Counted from the first letter of the stretch, positions 22,250 through 35,760 are shown. The stretch: DNA of 64,000 nt from Cytospora piceicola (GCA_023375675.1 JALQBC010000001.1:1798001-1862000), one strand, 5' to 3'. Numbers and translations are program-made. The notes: generated from the letters alone by a model not told the origin.

Positions 22250-24640
22250 TAGCGATAACTGCTTTACCTTTCCCGGAAGCCTTACTTTAAGGTAATAGCT
22301 GTAAAGTTTAATTATCGCTTTCGGTAAGAAGTTAACTTTCTCTTTTAAGATATACTTATACTTTAACGTAAACGATTAAAAAGTTATCGTTAATTAGCTT
22401 AAGAGTATTTCGGTTTATATAGCAGCTGCTTAATAACCGGTGTTATAAAAGATTACCTTTCTTTAAGAATAAATAGAGGTATTTTAAATATACGTTTTCT
22501 TTTAAGTCGGTAAAGATACCGTCGTTATTCGAAAGGATATCTTAAAGCTTTTTAAAGAGGTTTTTAACCTTTTTTATAAAGTCTAACGGCTCGATTTTAA
22601 ATACTAAATAGCACTTTATAGTATATTTCTTCGATTAGTAAAAAATATTCGTCTCGAAGTTATAAAGCTAATAACGATACTTTTATAGCGATAGAATAGA
22701 AGTAGAATTTCGGAATTCGTATTCTGTAGTTTTAAGATATTAATCGCGATTAGTTATATCTCGAAAGCTTAGTCTATAAGCCTAATATATAAAAGGTTTT
22801 TTTTGTTAATCGTCGCTTTAGCCTTTCTTTTATAGACTGCGATTCTATATAGCTTTATATCTGTTTTAAGAATCTTAAAATACTTACGATAGAAAAGGCT
22901 TTTAAACGGCCTTCTATGTTTAAACGGTAGCTTCGTCGATAATATCTATCTTACCTTTAGAATAAAGGTTAAAGTAAAAAACGACCTTTTTATAGGTTTT
23001 CGAGTTTTTATATCTTTATTAATTCCTTTTATCGTTAGTCTCGATATAATAAACCGAGTATTAAAACGTCTTTAATAGCCTTTAGTTAGGCTTACTGTAG
23101 TCGTTTATATACTATTAATAGAATCGGGAGGATTAATATACGTTAAAATATCTTATTTTACTTACTTAGAAAAAGCTATATTCGTAAACTATTATCGGAA
23201 ACGATCGCTTTTCTAAAAGTATATAACTTTAGCGGTATCGATCGAAGTAATATTTTATATTAAATCTCTTTTACTTCCCGGTATAGTCGATATAGTCGTA
23301 ATAAAGGTATTTTTAAAAGAACTTATAAGCTTAATCGAAAACCTTTTCTATATCGAGATAAGAGTTAATATTCCGATAAGCTTTTAAAGCTTTTTAGTTC
23401 GAGAATAACTTTTAGTAATTATTATACCTATACTTTTACTCGCTATAAAAGCGGTTAAAGTAATATTATAGTTAGCCGGCGTTAAAGTTATCGGTGTTAT
23501 AATTAAAGTATTAGAAAAAGAGTAGCTAGTTTTAACTATTTATAAGTTAGGTATATAAAGGGTTTAGTAGGTTAAAGTTTAAAAATAAAGAGTTAAAGGC
23601 TTTTATTTTAAAACGTTCTTTTAAAACTTATCGTTCTTTACCGAGTTTAAGGTCGAGCTTTTAAAACAGTTTACTTATTAGGATTTATAATAGGTAAGTA
23701 AACTAAGCTAGCTAAAATAAAGGATCGTAAAAGCTTATAACTTTATTTATAATATTACTATCTTAAGTAATATTATAAAACTTATTTTAAAAGCTCTTTA
23801 CCGGATCGAATAGGTCCGGGTATATAACAGGTTTAACTACCGGTAATAAAAGACTTTAGTACTTCGAAAATATTACCGAGTTCGGAGGTTTTCGTATAGT
23901 AGTAATATACCGGAAAAAGCTATTTTCGAATAAAACGATCGGGAAGCTTTAATAGTTTATAATCGACTATTAAACCTTAAGTATAAAGTTTAGTAAGTAA
24001 CGGTCTTTATTTAACCGCTAGTTACTAACCTTTTAAATAGCTTAAACGACTTATTATAAAACGTTATAAATAATCTAAAAGAGAAATCGCTTTTAATAAA
24101 CACTTAGTTTAAGCTTATAAAGGTCGGAGCGCGTTATAGCTTTATTATATTATATATAAAAATTTAACGAAACTAGTATAGTATATAAAGTACCGATCGT
24201 ATAGCTAAAAGAACGTAACTAGCTATAGTAAGAGATATAAAAGGAATAGATATATATGCCGTTAAGAAGTATATAGGTTTTAAACTCCGATTTACCGAGG
24301 CTATAGCTTTTAAAAATAGCTAGGTAGCTTTATTAAATCCGGGACGCCTCTTAAACTAATACGTTATTAAAAGATCTGGTTTTTCCGAATTAGAATTTAA
24401 AAGGCGGATATTTAGCTTTTATAAGCTTTTCCTTTATAAATTATGTTTTTTTCCTTATCGATACAGTTTTAATTATTATCTTTAAGTTTTCGTTTATTTA
24501 CTTAGCTTATTACTTATACCGAGCTTAATATATCTCGGAGAACTTTAGTAAACGTCGAGTTACTATTAAGTTCTTTATAGCTATAATAAGCTATTAGAGA
24601 ACGGGAAAGCGTTAAGCTTAAAGAGTTTCGAAATCTTGCG
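22250..24640 (-). pseudogene. RIP-scarred coding remnant, unidentified (strand tentative)
   Basis: On the minus strand, one frame reads almost continuously as a soluble-protein-like sequence. Interruptions are TAA/TAG codons where RIP would convert Gln or Trp codons, and there is an excess of Tyr codons where His or Cys are expected. The best preserved part is at about 22,400-22,800 (for example KIEPLDFIKKVKNLFKKL). The plus strand also has a frame, but it is abnormally hydrophobic and poor in Asp/Glu, so I take it as the antisense shadow. Length suggests a protein of several hundred residues. No domain was recognised. Confidence 0.4.
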
Positions 24641-24689
24641 AAACTCTTTATTAAAATACGCCGATTATAAGGTCGAGGAAAAACTAATT

Positions 24690-25900
24690 CTAGCCTTTTA
24701 CCTAGTTTAAAAAGCCTATTATAACTACTATATTAGCCTTTATATAATAGTATAAAGCCTTTTAGCGATAAGTAAATAGTATAAAAACTTTTAAAGATAG
24801 TATAAATAACAAAGACGGAAAGAGGGTGTTTTAGTTAGTTAAAAAGTCGAAAGCTTATAAGTTCGAGAAATTATTAGTATTTACTATTATAATTTTAACA
24901 GATAAAATTAAATAAAAGTTATATCGGAAGCTGTTTATAATATTTTTAAGACGTTTGTTATACTTCTTTTTAAAAAGGCCGGGTATAAGTTTATTGTTTC
25001 GAATATTCTTCCGAAATATATAGTCTTTTAATTTAGATATAAGAATATCTTTAAAAGCGACTAAGAATATTCTATCGTTAGCCTTTTAGTCGGTGTATAT
25101 TTTAGCGATAATTATATAGTTGTTTTAAATATAAGGCTTAAATAATCCCTCGGGCCTATCCTTATCTTTAGTATTACCGAGCTTTTAGATAATCGCGGCC
25201 TTTTATAGCTCGACGACTTCTTTAATACTTTCGCCTTAACTTATAACCGCCGTTAGGTTATTTTTATAGATAATCCTACGTTATATCTCTATAATAAAAA
25301 GTCTATACTTTTACTTACTTAGTTATTAAAGTATATCGACGATCGTAATAAGTAGAAAATAAATATCGATATTAGTTAAAGTTAAAACAGGTATAAAAAG
25401 TTTTTAAATACGAAAAGTAAATATATATCGTAAAGCCGACGTATCGAAGTATAAAAGCTTACCTTTATATATAACGATTAAAGCTTAGTATAAGCCGATA
25501 GATAATAAGCTTATAATTACGATATAGATAAAGGCCGACTTAATATTATCTTTAGTTTTTTAGCCGAACCGGGCGATAATATTTTTTAGTTTATCTATTA
25601 GTAATAAGATTACCTTAAGGAGTAAGTATTTAGTATTATATCTTTATTAAACGAGTTAGATTAACTTATTTAGTTTATCGTCGTTAAGCTAAGCTTATTA
25701 GTTTATAAACCGGAAGGCGTTATTAAGGTAGTATATATATATTACTTATAGCAGGTTTTTAAATATATATATTCCTGTTTACTATTAAAACCGTAAAGGG
25801 CCGTCGGCTAGCTTATCGTCCTTTCGGATATAGAAAGACTGCTTAGCGATAGCGGTAGTAGTAGCGGTAGTAGTAGTAGTAGTAGTAACGGCTTACTTTT
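24690..25900 (+). pseudogene. RIP-scarred coding remnant, unidentified (strand tentative)
   Basis: The plus strand keeps one frame with normal acidic/basic content, for example FSITELLDNRGLL, VIFIDNPTLYLYNKKSILLL and SFLAEPGDNIF, interrupted by RIP-type TAA/TAG. It runs into a Ser-rich (AGT)n stretch at about 25,850-25,890. It may continue into the tandem array at 26,165. No family is recognised. Confidence 0.4.
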
Positions 25901-26164
25901 ATACGTCGACTTCCTTTAAATTTAGTTAATATAAAGGTAAGGACTAAGATATTTAAAGATTTTAAACTTACTATTAATATTACTTTATTATAAATATAAG
26001 GATTATTAATAGTTTGTTAGCCTTTTATAGCTTCCGAGGTAGCGGTAGAAGTAGTTTTCGAAAGCGATATATTATCCTTCGAATTATCTATATTAGTAAT
26101 AAGATAAGAAATAATATACGGTTTCGAGCTTACCTTACTTATAGTATCCGGTTTCTGTTATCTT

Positions 26165-26530
26165 ATAGATATAGCTAGGAATTAAGGTTTAAAGGATAAG
26201 GTCTAAGAATTAAGGTTTAAGAATTAAGGTCTAGGAATTAAGGTCTAGGAGATAAGGTTTAGGGGATAAGGTCTAAGGGATAAGGTTTAAGGGATGAGGT
26301 CTGGGAATTAAGGTCTGGGAATTAAGGTCTGGGAATTAAGGTTTGGGAATTAAGGTCTGGGAATTAAGGTCTAGGAATTAAGGTCTGGGAATTAAGGTCT
26401 AGGAATTAAGGTCTAGAAATTAAGGTCTGGGAATTAAGGTCTGGGAATTAAGGTTTAGGAATTAAGGTCTGGGAATTAAGGTCTAGGAATTAAGGTTTAG
26501 GAATTAAGGTCTAGCAGAAGAGGTATAGCA
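26165..26530. repeat. Tandem array of 14 bp unit
   Basis: About 25 copies of GGTCTAGGAATTAA (variants GGTCTGGGAATTAA, GGTTTAGGGGATAA), head to tail. It retains some TG dinucleotides, unlike its surroundings. Confidence 0.9.
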
Positions 26531-26634
26531 GAAGAGGTTTATAGAGATCTGAAAATTCCGAGAAAGTTAGTATAAAGAAGGTAAGCTTTTAAATCTATAT
26601 ACTTAAGTTACTTATCTAGCGGCTGTCTAAAGCT

Positions 26635-26935
26635 GTTAATATAGCTTTAAACGATCTTAAAGTATATCGGTAGCCTTTAGAAATAACTCCGAAATCTTAA
26701 ACCGGTTTCCTTTATACCTTAAAATATCGGAGGGTTATAGTAAACTTTTAAAAGTTTTAAACCGCTCTCTTTTATACTTTAATAATATCGGTAGCTTATA
26801 GAAATAACTTTAAAACTATAGACCGGTCTCCTTTATACTTTAAAATATCGGAAAGCTATAATAAACTTTTAAAAGTCTTAAACCGTTCTTTTTTATACCT
26901 TAGAATATCGGAAGGTTATAGAGTAACTTAGCTAA
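26635..26935. repeat. Imperfect ~60 bp tandem repeats
   Basis: Four to five units containing AAACCGGTTTCCTTTATACC / TTAAAATATCGG and AGAAATAACTT, diverged by transitions. Confidence 0.7.
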
Positions 26936-28320
26936 TAATAATACTAATAAAAATAAGAGGGATAATATTAAGATAGCTTTAAGTAGTTAATAAAGAGTTA
27001 AAGGCTATTAATAGAAAGGCGTTAGGTAATAGCTTTAAGCTAAAGGAAATTGCTATAACGGCTTTAAGCCTGAGTTTTAAGCTTTTTAATCGTTATTACC
27101 TATTTAAGCTATATATATCGCCTTCGAAACTACTAGATTTTAGCCTTAAAACACTATATACTTTACCTTTTATAAATATAATAGACTCGGTAGATAGTAT
27201 ATAGCTAACCCCGTCGCGATATATCCTTTTATAATAAACCGTTTAAACGAATTATAAATTTATATTAAGTAGCGGTTTATAAAATAACCTTAAGGACTAG
27301 GCTAAAGAGCAGGCTATCTTAATCGAAGACTAAAGAGGATAAGAAAAGCTTATAGTCCTCTTTACGCTTTAAGAATTTAAGCTATTATAAAACGACCTAC
27401 TCGGGCTAAAGCTACTCTTCCTTATAAATATAACTAAATACGAAATCCGGGAGTAAACAGATAAATAAGATTTTACTTTAACTAAAGTAAATCTTATCGA
27501 GATATATATCTAAGTCTGTCCCTATTATTTAAGTCCTAAAAGGTATATTACTAACTATTACTTAAGGTAAACTCTTCCGACGTTATATAGTAGCTTAATA
27601 GCTAGCTTTAAAATAGCTAGGTTAAAAAACCTTATAATAACCTGTTAAGTAACTCTTACTATAATAGATATAGCAGATATAGTAGCTGTAGTAGATATAG
27701 CAGCTGTAGTAGATATAGCAGCTATAGTAGCTATAACAGCTACCCGATAAGCCGAACTAGTTTAAAATAATAGCTGTAAAGCTTTATAGTAAACTTATTA
27801 ATCGACGTGTCTTTTAGGTTTATAACGAGTAGAGGATATAGTAGCGAAAACCGCTAATCGCTTACTTAGTAATTATAGATACTATAGCTAACGTTATAAC
27901 CGACGATAGTATATAACAGAATCCGAGCGTATATAAGATAATATTATATAAGGTTTTAAACGTAGCCGGAATAAAATACTAAGATATAGAAATTTATACT
28001 CGGAATAAGAATATCTAAGGCTTATATTTAAAGTAATAAGGTTTTACTAAGCTTATTATATGTAATATCGGTATAAAGCTGTCGCTTTTCCGGCTTATTT
28101 TACTACCTTTTATTAAATAGAAAGAAACCTTTAAAAATATATATAAACCCGATATACTTCGAGCTTTTATCGGTTCGGATATAGCTTAGCTAAGTAGGTA
28201 GCCGGCTACTTTACGTTAATAGACTCTTTTATAAAAAAAAGACTAAGTAACGGCTAAGCGGGCTAAGTAATAAGTAACGGTAAGTATTAGTCTGGTTTAT
28301 ATCGATATATTAACAGGTAT
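26936..28320. other. RIP-degraded DNA, no gene recognised
   Basis: Mixed short frames on both strands and a (TATAGCAGCTGTAG)-type microsatellite at 27,660-27,740. I cannot assign a product. Confidence 0.4.
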
Positions 28321-28324
28321 TTAA

Positions 28325-28760
28325 TTATAAATATAACAGAGTATAATATTTAGTAAGGTGTTTAGATTAAAGAATAGAGTTAGTAATACTAGTTAATATA
28401 TTGTTTATAGAGATAATAGAGTATAATGTTTAATAGGGTGTTTAGATTAAAGAATAGAGTTAATAATACTAGTTAATATATTATTTATAAAGATAACAGA
28501 GTGTAATGTTTAGTAGGGTGTTTAGATTAAGGAATAGAGTTAGTAATACTAGTTAATATATTATTTATAAAGATAATAGAGTATAATGTTTAGTAAGGTG
28601 TTTAGATTTAAGGAAGGGAGTTAGTAATACTAGTTTAGTAATAAGACTATACGATATATTAAGGTAGTATTTATTTTATAAATATAATAGGATGTGTAAC
28701 GTTAAGTAGGGTGTTTAGATTAAGAAATGAGTTAGTAATACTTAAATATCTAAGTACTTA
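28325..28760. repeat. Tandem array of ~80 bp unit
   Basis: About five copies of a unit including AGAGTATAATGTTTAGTAGG, then GTGTTTAGATTAAAGAATAG and TTAGTAATACTAGTTAATAT. Confidence 0.85.
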
Positions 28761-28837
28761 GTTTTTAAATAACGAAACTAAATAGCAGCCCGATTTATAG
28801 AGTATCGAATATAAGCCCTTAAAAAGTTATAAAGCTA

Positions 28838-28904
28838 GTTAGTATTAAAAGGTGCTAAAACGTTTAATTAATTAAGTCTAAAGTTAATACTTATAGGTAC
28901 TAAC
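28838..28904. repeat. Hairpin repeat copy
   Basis: Begins GTTAGTATTAAAAGGTGCTA and ends with the inverted arm TTATAGGTACTAAC. A further inverted word (AGTACTAAATAATACTAACT) follows at about 29,030-29,050. Confidence 0.65.
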
Positions 28905-29049
28905 TTAAGTACTAGTTATACTTTTTTTTTAGTAGGTGTATAGGTAATAAATAAACATTATGTACGTTACGATTAGTGTTTAATCAGGGTAAATTATAAT
29001 AATAGGAATTATTTAGATAGTATTATTTTAGTACTAAATAATACTAACT

Positions 29050-30060
29050 CTATATAAAAAGATATATCTTTTACGCCTTATTAAGGTTTTAATTTTAAGC
29101 TCTTTTTCTACCGCCTTTAACACGGTAGCTGCCTTCTTTTCGAAAGACTTAACCTTAACGTTCTTTAAGTATAGAGCCTTATTTAGGCTCGAAATAGAAC
29201 GTTATTCTTTATATACGTTAATACGCTTAGCCGTGCTATTATCTAAGGTTATAGTAGAAATGCTGTATTTATAGGGCGATCGGAAGAAAGGTTAAAAGAA
29301 AGGTCGAAAGTCGAAAGTCTGCTTAAGGCGTAGATCGGTTAATATAGCAGGTAAATAACGTTTAAAGATATTAATTAATAAAATCGTAATATCGGTAAGT
29401 TTAGGCTAAGAGGGATATTAATTAACTAATTAGTCGAGTTACCGAGTAGCTGAGTAGATAAAGTACGGCTTTTATACTAATTAATTTTAGCTTACTAACT
29501 ATTCGCTATAATAGTACTAAGAATAACAGTAATCGACTTAAAAGACTTATTTACTTAAAAAGAAAGTCTTAAAAAATAAAAGTATACTAAAGGTAAGTTT
29601 TACTTCCTTTAAATAAAGCCTACCGAAAACACTATAACGTCGATAAGTCTTTAAAGCTTTTTAACGGTTTTAGCCCTTTACAAACGCGATTCTGTAAGTA
29701 TTAACTTATAAAACTTAAAATTATTTAGGTTATCTTAAATAGAAAATACAGATAAGCTGTTATACTGTAAATTAATATCGATAATTCCGAAGAACCTGAA
29801 AAGTCTTATATAATTCTTATTCTTTTATTATTAATAACTTAAACTATAGCTTTATTACTTAATAAGGTATTATAAGAATTACTATTTATTAGTACTCTTT
29901 AAAAGTAATAGCTAATTAATAATAAGGATAAATCATAGTATAAGTTTATATTTTTAAACGTCTTTTATTCTATCTTTTTATAAGCCGGCTTAGGTAAGGC
30001 GATCTCGATTTAAATATAGTAAAAGTATTATTTTATAGTAAAGCCTATAGTAATAAATCT
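29050..30060. other. RIP-degraded DNA, nothing assigned
   Basis: AT-rich, TA-rich sequence with short broken frames only. Confidence 0.4.
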
Positions 30061-30665
30061 AACAGGGTAACAGAATAACAGTACAGCCTACGGTAACAGA
30101 TCTAAAGGACAGATTTAAAGTATAGATCTAGGGGACAGATCTAGAGGATAGATCTAAAGGACAGATCTAAGGGACAGATCTAATAAGAGGACAGACCTAA
30201 CGAGGTAACAGAACCTACGGTAACAGGATACGGCAATACCCTTAATTATATAACAGATATTATTTAACGAGGTGACAGATCTAGCAGGGCAATAGATTTA
30301 ACGAGGTAATAGATCTAGCAAGGTAATAGATTTAACGAGGTAATAGATCTAGCAGGGTAACAGATCTAGCAGAGTAACAGATCTAACGAGGTAACAGATT
30401 TAGTAAGGGAACAGATCTAACGAGGTAACAGATTTAGTAAGGTAACAGATCTAGTAGGGTAACAGATCTAGCAGGGTAACAGATCTAGCAGGGTAACAGA
30501 TCTAGTAGGGTAACAGATCTAGTAGAGGAACGGATTTAACGAGATAACAGATTTAGCAGGAGAATAGATTTAGTAAGGGAACAGATCTAATAAGGTAACA
30601 GATCTAATAGGAGAACAGATCTAACGAAGTAACAGATCTAGTAAAAGAATAGATTTAGTAAAGTA
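30060..30665. repeat. Tandem array of 16-17 bp unit
   Basis: Roughly 35 copies of GGTAACAGATCTAGCAG and variants (ATCTAACGA, ATTTAGTAA). Many copies keep CAG and ACAG, so this array escaped part of the C-to-T change seen around it. Confidence 0.9.
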
Positions 30666-32910
30666 ATAATCTATTAGTAATAGCTTATAGTAATAAAGTC
30701 TATAGTAATCTTTAGTATAAAGACTAAGCTACTTAAGCCTTTATCGCCGCCTTAGTTTTATACTTATAAGTAGCTATATTATTATAAACTTATATTAAAC
30801 TTATAATTAATAAAAATATCTTTAATAGATACTTTTATAATAGGTAGTATTTATACGGTTTAATAGATATTACTTTTAACGTATAAGTCTTTATACCTTT
30901 AAATATCTTTAAAATAATTATAGATTTAAAAGATAGTAAGACTATATATTTAAATATTAATTTATAAGTCTTTACTTTAAAAATAAAAGGTACGATATAC
31001 TAGTATAAGCGTATAAGCAGGAAAAGTTTATAGGGTTAATTAATATAGTATATATCTTAATCTTTAGCTTAAATTAAAGAACAATCTACGTCGCGGGTTC
31101 TTTAAGTACTCGCTTTTAAGTCTATATTTAATTTCTATATAAACTTAAATTAAAAAACAATCTGTTATTATAGGTTCTTCGAAACTACTCTACGTTATAA
31201 TATTATTTAGCTAAATAAAACGTAGAACTTATAATCTTATAAAAGGTTTTTAAAAAACTAATAAACTATAACAGATTTAGTAAATATATTAAACTCTTTT
31301 AGCCGGGAACCCTATTTTAAATCTAAGGTAAAAAGCTATCGTAAGAAATAGAATTACTACTTATAGGCTTATTAGCTGTTTTCGTCTATATCTACGTTAC
31401 TATTAAGGTTTTATATTTAAGTTTAGTAGTAGCTATCGATATAGTATAGTTCTTTCGGGCGGTTTTATTAATATACTTTATTATAAGGTTATATTACTTT
31501 TAGCGCCCTTTTATACGTTATATATTCCGTTTATATATACCTTATTAATTAAACCTATAACTAAAAAAAATATCTTTAATATAAGCTTTTACTATAGTAA
31601 AAGCTTATACGGTACGGATTTTACTTTTAGTATATAAGCCTTTATACCTTTAAATATCTTTAAATACGGCTATAAATTCGATTAACTTTAGCTTTTTTAA
31701 TACTAAGGCGGCTACGATATTCCGGGTATAGCTATTTAACGTTTTTTAAAGGTAGGTATTACCTGTTATTTATCCGAAGAAAAGCTTATACTAATATAAC
31801 TAGCGCTTTTTATTAACGTAAGTTACCGAAGTAGCTATACTTATAAGGTTAAAACTTATTATAAATTTTTTATAACCGAGACTTTTAGTTTATTAAGCTA
31901 TTTAAAAAACTATATAATAAGAACTATATAAGATAAAAGACCTACTAGTAACTCTTATAGCTAAAAGGCCGTACGTTAAAGCGTCGTTTCGGAATCTTTT
32001 AAAGAACTAGCTTAGTAAATAACTATAATATTCTGTAAATAAAGTTTTTAAAAAGCTATTATACGCTTAAAAGCTTAAAACCTGGATTATTATTAAAACT
32101 ACGTCGTTAATCTACTTAGGTTTTTATTACTACTATAATTATATACTCGGAGAGTATTATTATTTAAGCTATAGTTAAAATAAAAGGGAATAAGCTATAT
32201 CTATATAATATACTTAGGTAATACTACTTAAGAGATAGTATAGACTTATTATAACTTACTTTAACGAATTAGGCTTATATTACGTATAGATAGTCTTTTA
32301 CTTAGAAACGAGCCTACGTTTTATATAGAAGGTTTAAAAACGAACTTTTAAAGCTTAAAGATAAACTATAAGCCTTAACTAGCTATTACTATATACCGTT
32401 TAAAGTCTTATTACTACTGTAATTATATACTCGGAAAGTATTATTAGCTAAGCTAAAAGGAGATAAGCTGTTATCGTGTAGAATATTTATTTAAGTATAT
32501 ACGCTATTTAAGAAAGGGTATGTTTTATAGAAGGTTACGTTTAAAAACGGGGTATTTAGTAAGTTAGATAGCCTTATTTAAGTTACTGCTTTTAATTTTA
32601 TCTCCGGTATTTTTCTTTTAATTTGAACGTTTTTTTATAGTTTTTCCGATATAGGTTTATAATATAGTATACTATAGTAGGCTTAAATGTATACTTTTCT
32701 ATCGCCGATAAATTATTTTATATAAGAATTATAAAAAATCGACTTATATATATTAAACTTATCTTTTAGTATATATATACTAAAGGAAGATAGTTATTTT
32801 TATAGGTTTATAGTTATTTATTTAACTATTTACTTAAATTTAACTTATAGATAGCTTTATAGACTGTTAATATCCTTATAGTAAAACTGTATAATATAGT
32901 TCTTACCTTA
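30666..32910. other. RIP-degraded DNA, nothing assigned
   Basis: No recognisable motif. Related blocks (CGGAGAGTATTATTATTTAAG / CGGAAAGTATTATTAG contexts near 32,150 and 32,430; AGTATATAAGCCTTTATACC near 30,890 and 31,630) recur in direct orientation, suggesting an old internal duplication of ~0.3-0.8 kb. Confidence 0.4.
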
Positions 32911-32994
32911 GTTAGTATTAAAAGGTGCGAATAAATTAATTAATAGTACTATATAGTGTTACTAATTAATTTATTAGCGCTATTTAGTGCTAAC
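32911..32994. repeat. Hairpin repeat copy, 84 bp
   Basis: The left arm GTTAGTATTAAAAGGTGCGA plus ATAAATTAATTA pairs with a right arm whose complement reads GTTAGCACTAAATAGCGCTA plus ATAAATTAATTA, around a ~20 base centre. It is followed by a CTACTGC simple repeat. Confidence 0.75.
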
Positions 32995-33059
32995 TGCCTA
33001 CTGCTTACTACCTACTGCCTACTGCCTACTGCCTACTACTTACAGCTTTACCTATAGGT

Positions 33060-34299
33060 TATTACCTACTATATATTACTAGTAATTATTACTAATATTA
33101 TTACCGTTAGTTAATTTAGCCGACTAAACCTCTTATAGTATAGGTATTAAAGCCTTTAAGTGTTATATACTGTTATTCGAGTCTGTTTTCTTATCGGCCT
33201 TTTTATAGTCCCTCCGATATATATTTACCTCGATATATACTACGGTAGGCTCCGGTATACGTTTACGTAAGCCGACTAATTAATTTATATAGTAAACGTA
33301 ATAAATCGATTTATAGCTATTAAACTTATCTTTTAGCGTAGACGTATATATTTTAAAACGTTTAAGGTAAGTAAACTCTGTAGGTTTAAGGTAAATGTTT
33401 AAGGTAAGTATACTTTCGAACCTACGGTACGATCTATTTATACCTTTTAGTATTAACTACTACTAAAATCTGTAGTTAGGTAAAGGTATCTTTAACGAAA
33501 TTATAAAGATTAAAAAGTATATATTAGATAACTTATACTTATATATACTTTACTTTTATATATAAAAACGACCGGCTAAACGGATTAATTCGTACTATCT
33601 TTATATAATTAATATATAGCTGATTAGCGGTAAAAGAGTAAATAATAAGGCTATTTATAATATAGCTGTTTTCGGCTATAGGTTACTAAGTAATTAAGGC
33701 TCGGTAACTATCTTTACAGCCTTATAAAGCTGTATATAGGGTATATAATAAAAAACTAACTCGCTTTAATCTTTAAGCCCGCCCTTTACTAAATTAGGTA
33801 GAATTAAGCTTACCGAGCGGGATCTATAGGTTAAGACCTATACTACCTTATCGCGATCTTATATAAATAAGGCTAACCTTATAAGTATATAGTATATATT
33901 TACTAGATATCGTAGTGTTTTAGTGTTTTAGTAATTATATTAATAATAACAGCTAGTAATTAATAGCTAATATCTAGCTATAGCTAATACTAGCTAGTAG
34001 TTGAGATTAGTAATTAGTAATTAGTAATTTTACCGGTAATTAAAAGACTCTGAATATAGTATTAAATTCGCTTAAGTAGCTTAATTAATAGTAAGCGAGA
34101 TGTTAAACGGAGGTCTATCTTAATAAATAGGCTTAGTTAAAGTGCTATATATATACGGCTAAATCGCGTGTTATCTCTTATATAAAGGCTAATTAATAGC
34201 TAGAATAATAGAAGCTATAACTACTAACTGCTAACTGTTAACTGCTAACTATTAGCTTTTAACTGTTAGCTGTTAGCTTTTAACTAACGGCAGTTAGTA
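33060..34299. other. RIP-degraded DNA, nothing assigned
   Basis: Short broken frames. An AACTGCTAACTGTTA simple repeat lies at about 34,220-34,290. Confidence 0.4.
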
Positions 34300-34359
34300 G
34301 TTAGTATTAAAAGGTGTATTTAATCGACCTATAGATTATCGGTACCTTTTAATACTAAC
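34300..34359. repeat. Hairpin repeat copy, 60 bp, flanked by TA
   Basis: GTTAGTATTAAAAGGTGT...GGTACCTTTTAATACTAAC with TA immediately on both sides. Confidence 0.8.
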
Positions 34360-35494
34360 TAAGATAAGAGATACTGACTTTCGTATTGTATTAAATTAGC
34401 TTACTAGTTTATATTAGTTTTTAAAAATAATTAAATCTGTCTTAAGTACTTAAGTATTTAGGTATATACTTTTTATTCGTGCTATACTATTTATACTGCT
34501 TTAATTCTTTAGTCTTTTTAAATTTTAAGTAAAGCGAAACGCTATATAACGTTAACCTAATATAATAAAGAGTTTAAAACGCTTAAGATAATATACCTTA
34601 GTTATACTCGCCTTAACTTTAAAAAAAGGTAATTTTATTCCTTTATATTCTGATAGAATCCGGGAGGTTAATAAGCTAAAGGGCGTAGTTACGAACCCGA
34701 GGAGGCTTTTCTTTTTTAAAAGCTAAGCTAAACTAGTTTTTAAAAAACTACGTTTTAAGCTTATACTCGATACTTTAAATATTCTTATAAGGTATAAGTA
34801 TAAAGCTAATAAGGTTTTCGCCGTTAAACGTTATAGTATTTAATAAAAAAGGGTTTTAAAACTACTTTATAAACTCCTATTACTCGGTATAAAAGGTTAC
34901 GTCTATAAGATATAGTAGTCTGTTATTTACCTTAAGGCTTATATATATATCGAAGTAAGGCTTTATAAGGTATACTAATACTACTTTTTTTAAGTTTAGT
35001 AGGCTTTTAAGTATAACAGACTAGTTAGATAATTCTATAGGTTTATATAAAACGATTTTAGTAATAGCCGCTATATTTTAAAGGACTAACGTAAAGGTAC
35101 TACTTTAATATAAGTATTTACTTATATCGATAAAGAGTATATTATATTCGGTTAGCTAACGTAGGTTTACTATATTTATTATAAAATTATTAGTTTATAG
35201 GAGATATATCGTTTAGTATTTATATATTTTATTACCTGTTTTTTTTATAAGTTATTATTTCTGTCGGGGGGGCGTACTTAGCCTTTTATATATAAGCCTG
35301 CCGGAGAGAGCTGCTTATTTAAGTAAAGGGTAGAAAGGAGAACTGTTCTTTTAAATATATATCGAAGAACTTATTCGAGATAGATATTTTAGCGATCTCT
35401 TCGACGATTTTATATAAGAGGTGAACGTTTATAAATAGTTAACTATCCGGTACTATTTAAAGGCTATAGTAAAGGTTATTAAAGGGGTTTTTAG

Positions 35495-35760
35495 TTTCGG
35501 TATAAAGGTTATTATTAGAGTCTTCGGTCTTAATATAGAGGCTGTTATTAAAGAGGTCTTCGGTCTTAGTATAAAGGCTGTTACTAAGGAGGTCTTTAGT
35601 CTTAGTGTAGAGGCTGTTATTAGAGAGGTCCTCGGTCTTAGTATAAAGGCTATTACTAAAGAGGTTTTTAGTTTCGGTATAGTAGCTGTTACTAAGGAGG
35701 TCTTTAGTCTTAGTATAGTAGTTATTATTAAGAGGGTTTTTAGTTTCGGTATAATAGCTA
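35495..35760. repeat. Tandem array of ~36-39 bp unit
   Basis: Seven to eight copies of a unit with GAGGTCTTTAGTCTTAGTAT and AAAGGCTGTTACTAA. Confidence 0.85.

Noticed and set aside
17768..22250. Starship captain (DUF3435 tyrosine recombinase) near the left end
   Set aside because: No recognisable conserved motif on either strand; the left ~4 kb is mainly arrays and short minus-strand remnants.
22310..23690. Plus-strand hydrophobic reading frame that looks like a membrane protein
   Set aside because: It is very poor in Asp/Glu and is the mirror of a better balanced minus-strand frame, so it is probably the antisense shadow.
20555..30665. CRISPR-like regularly spaced repeats
   Set aside because: The arrays are contiguous degenerate tandem units without unique spacers, in a eukaryotic genome.
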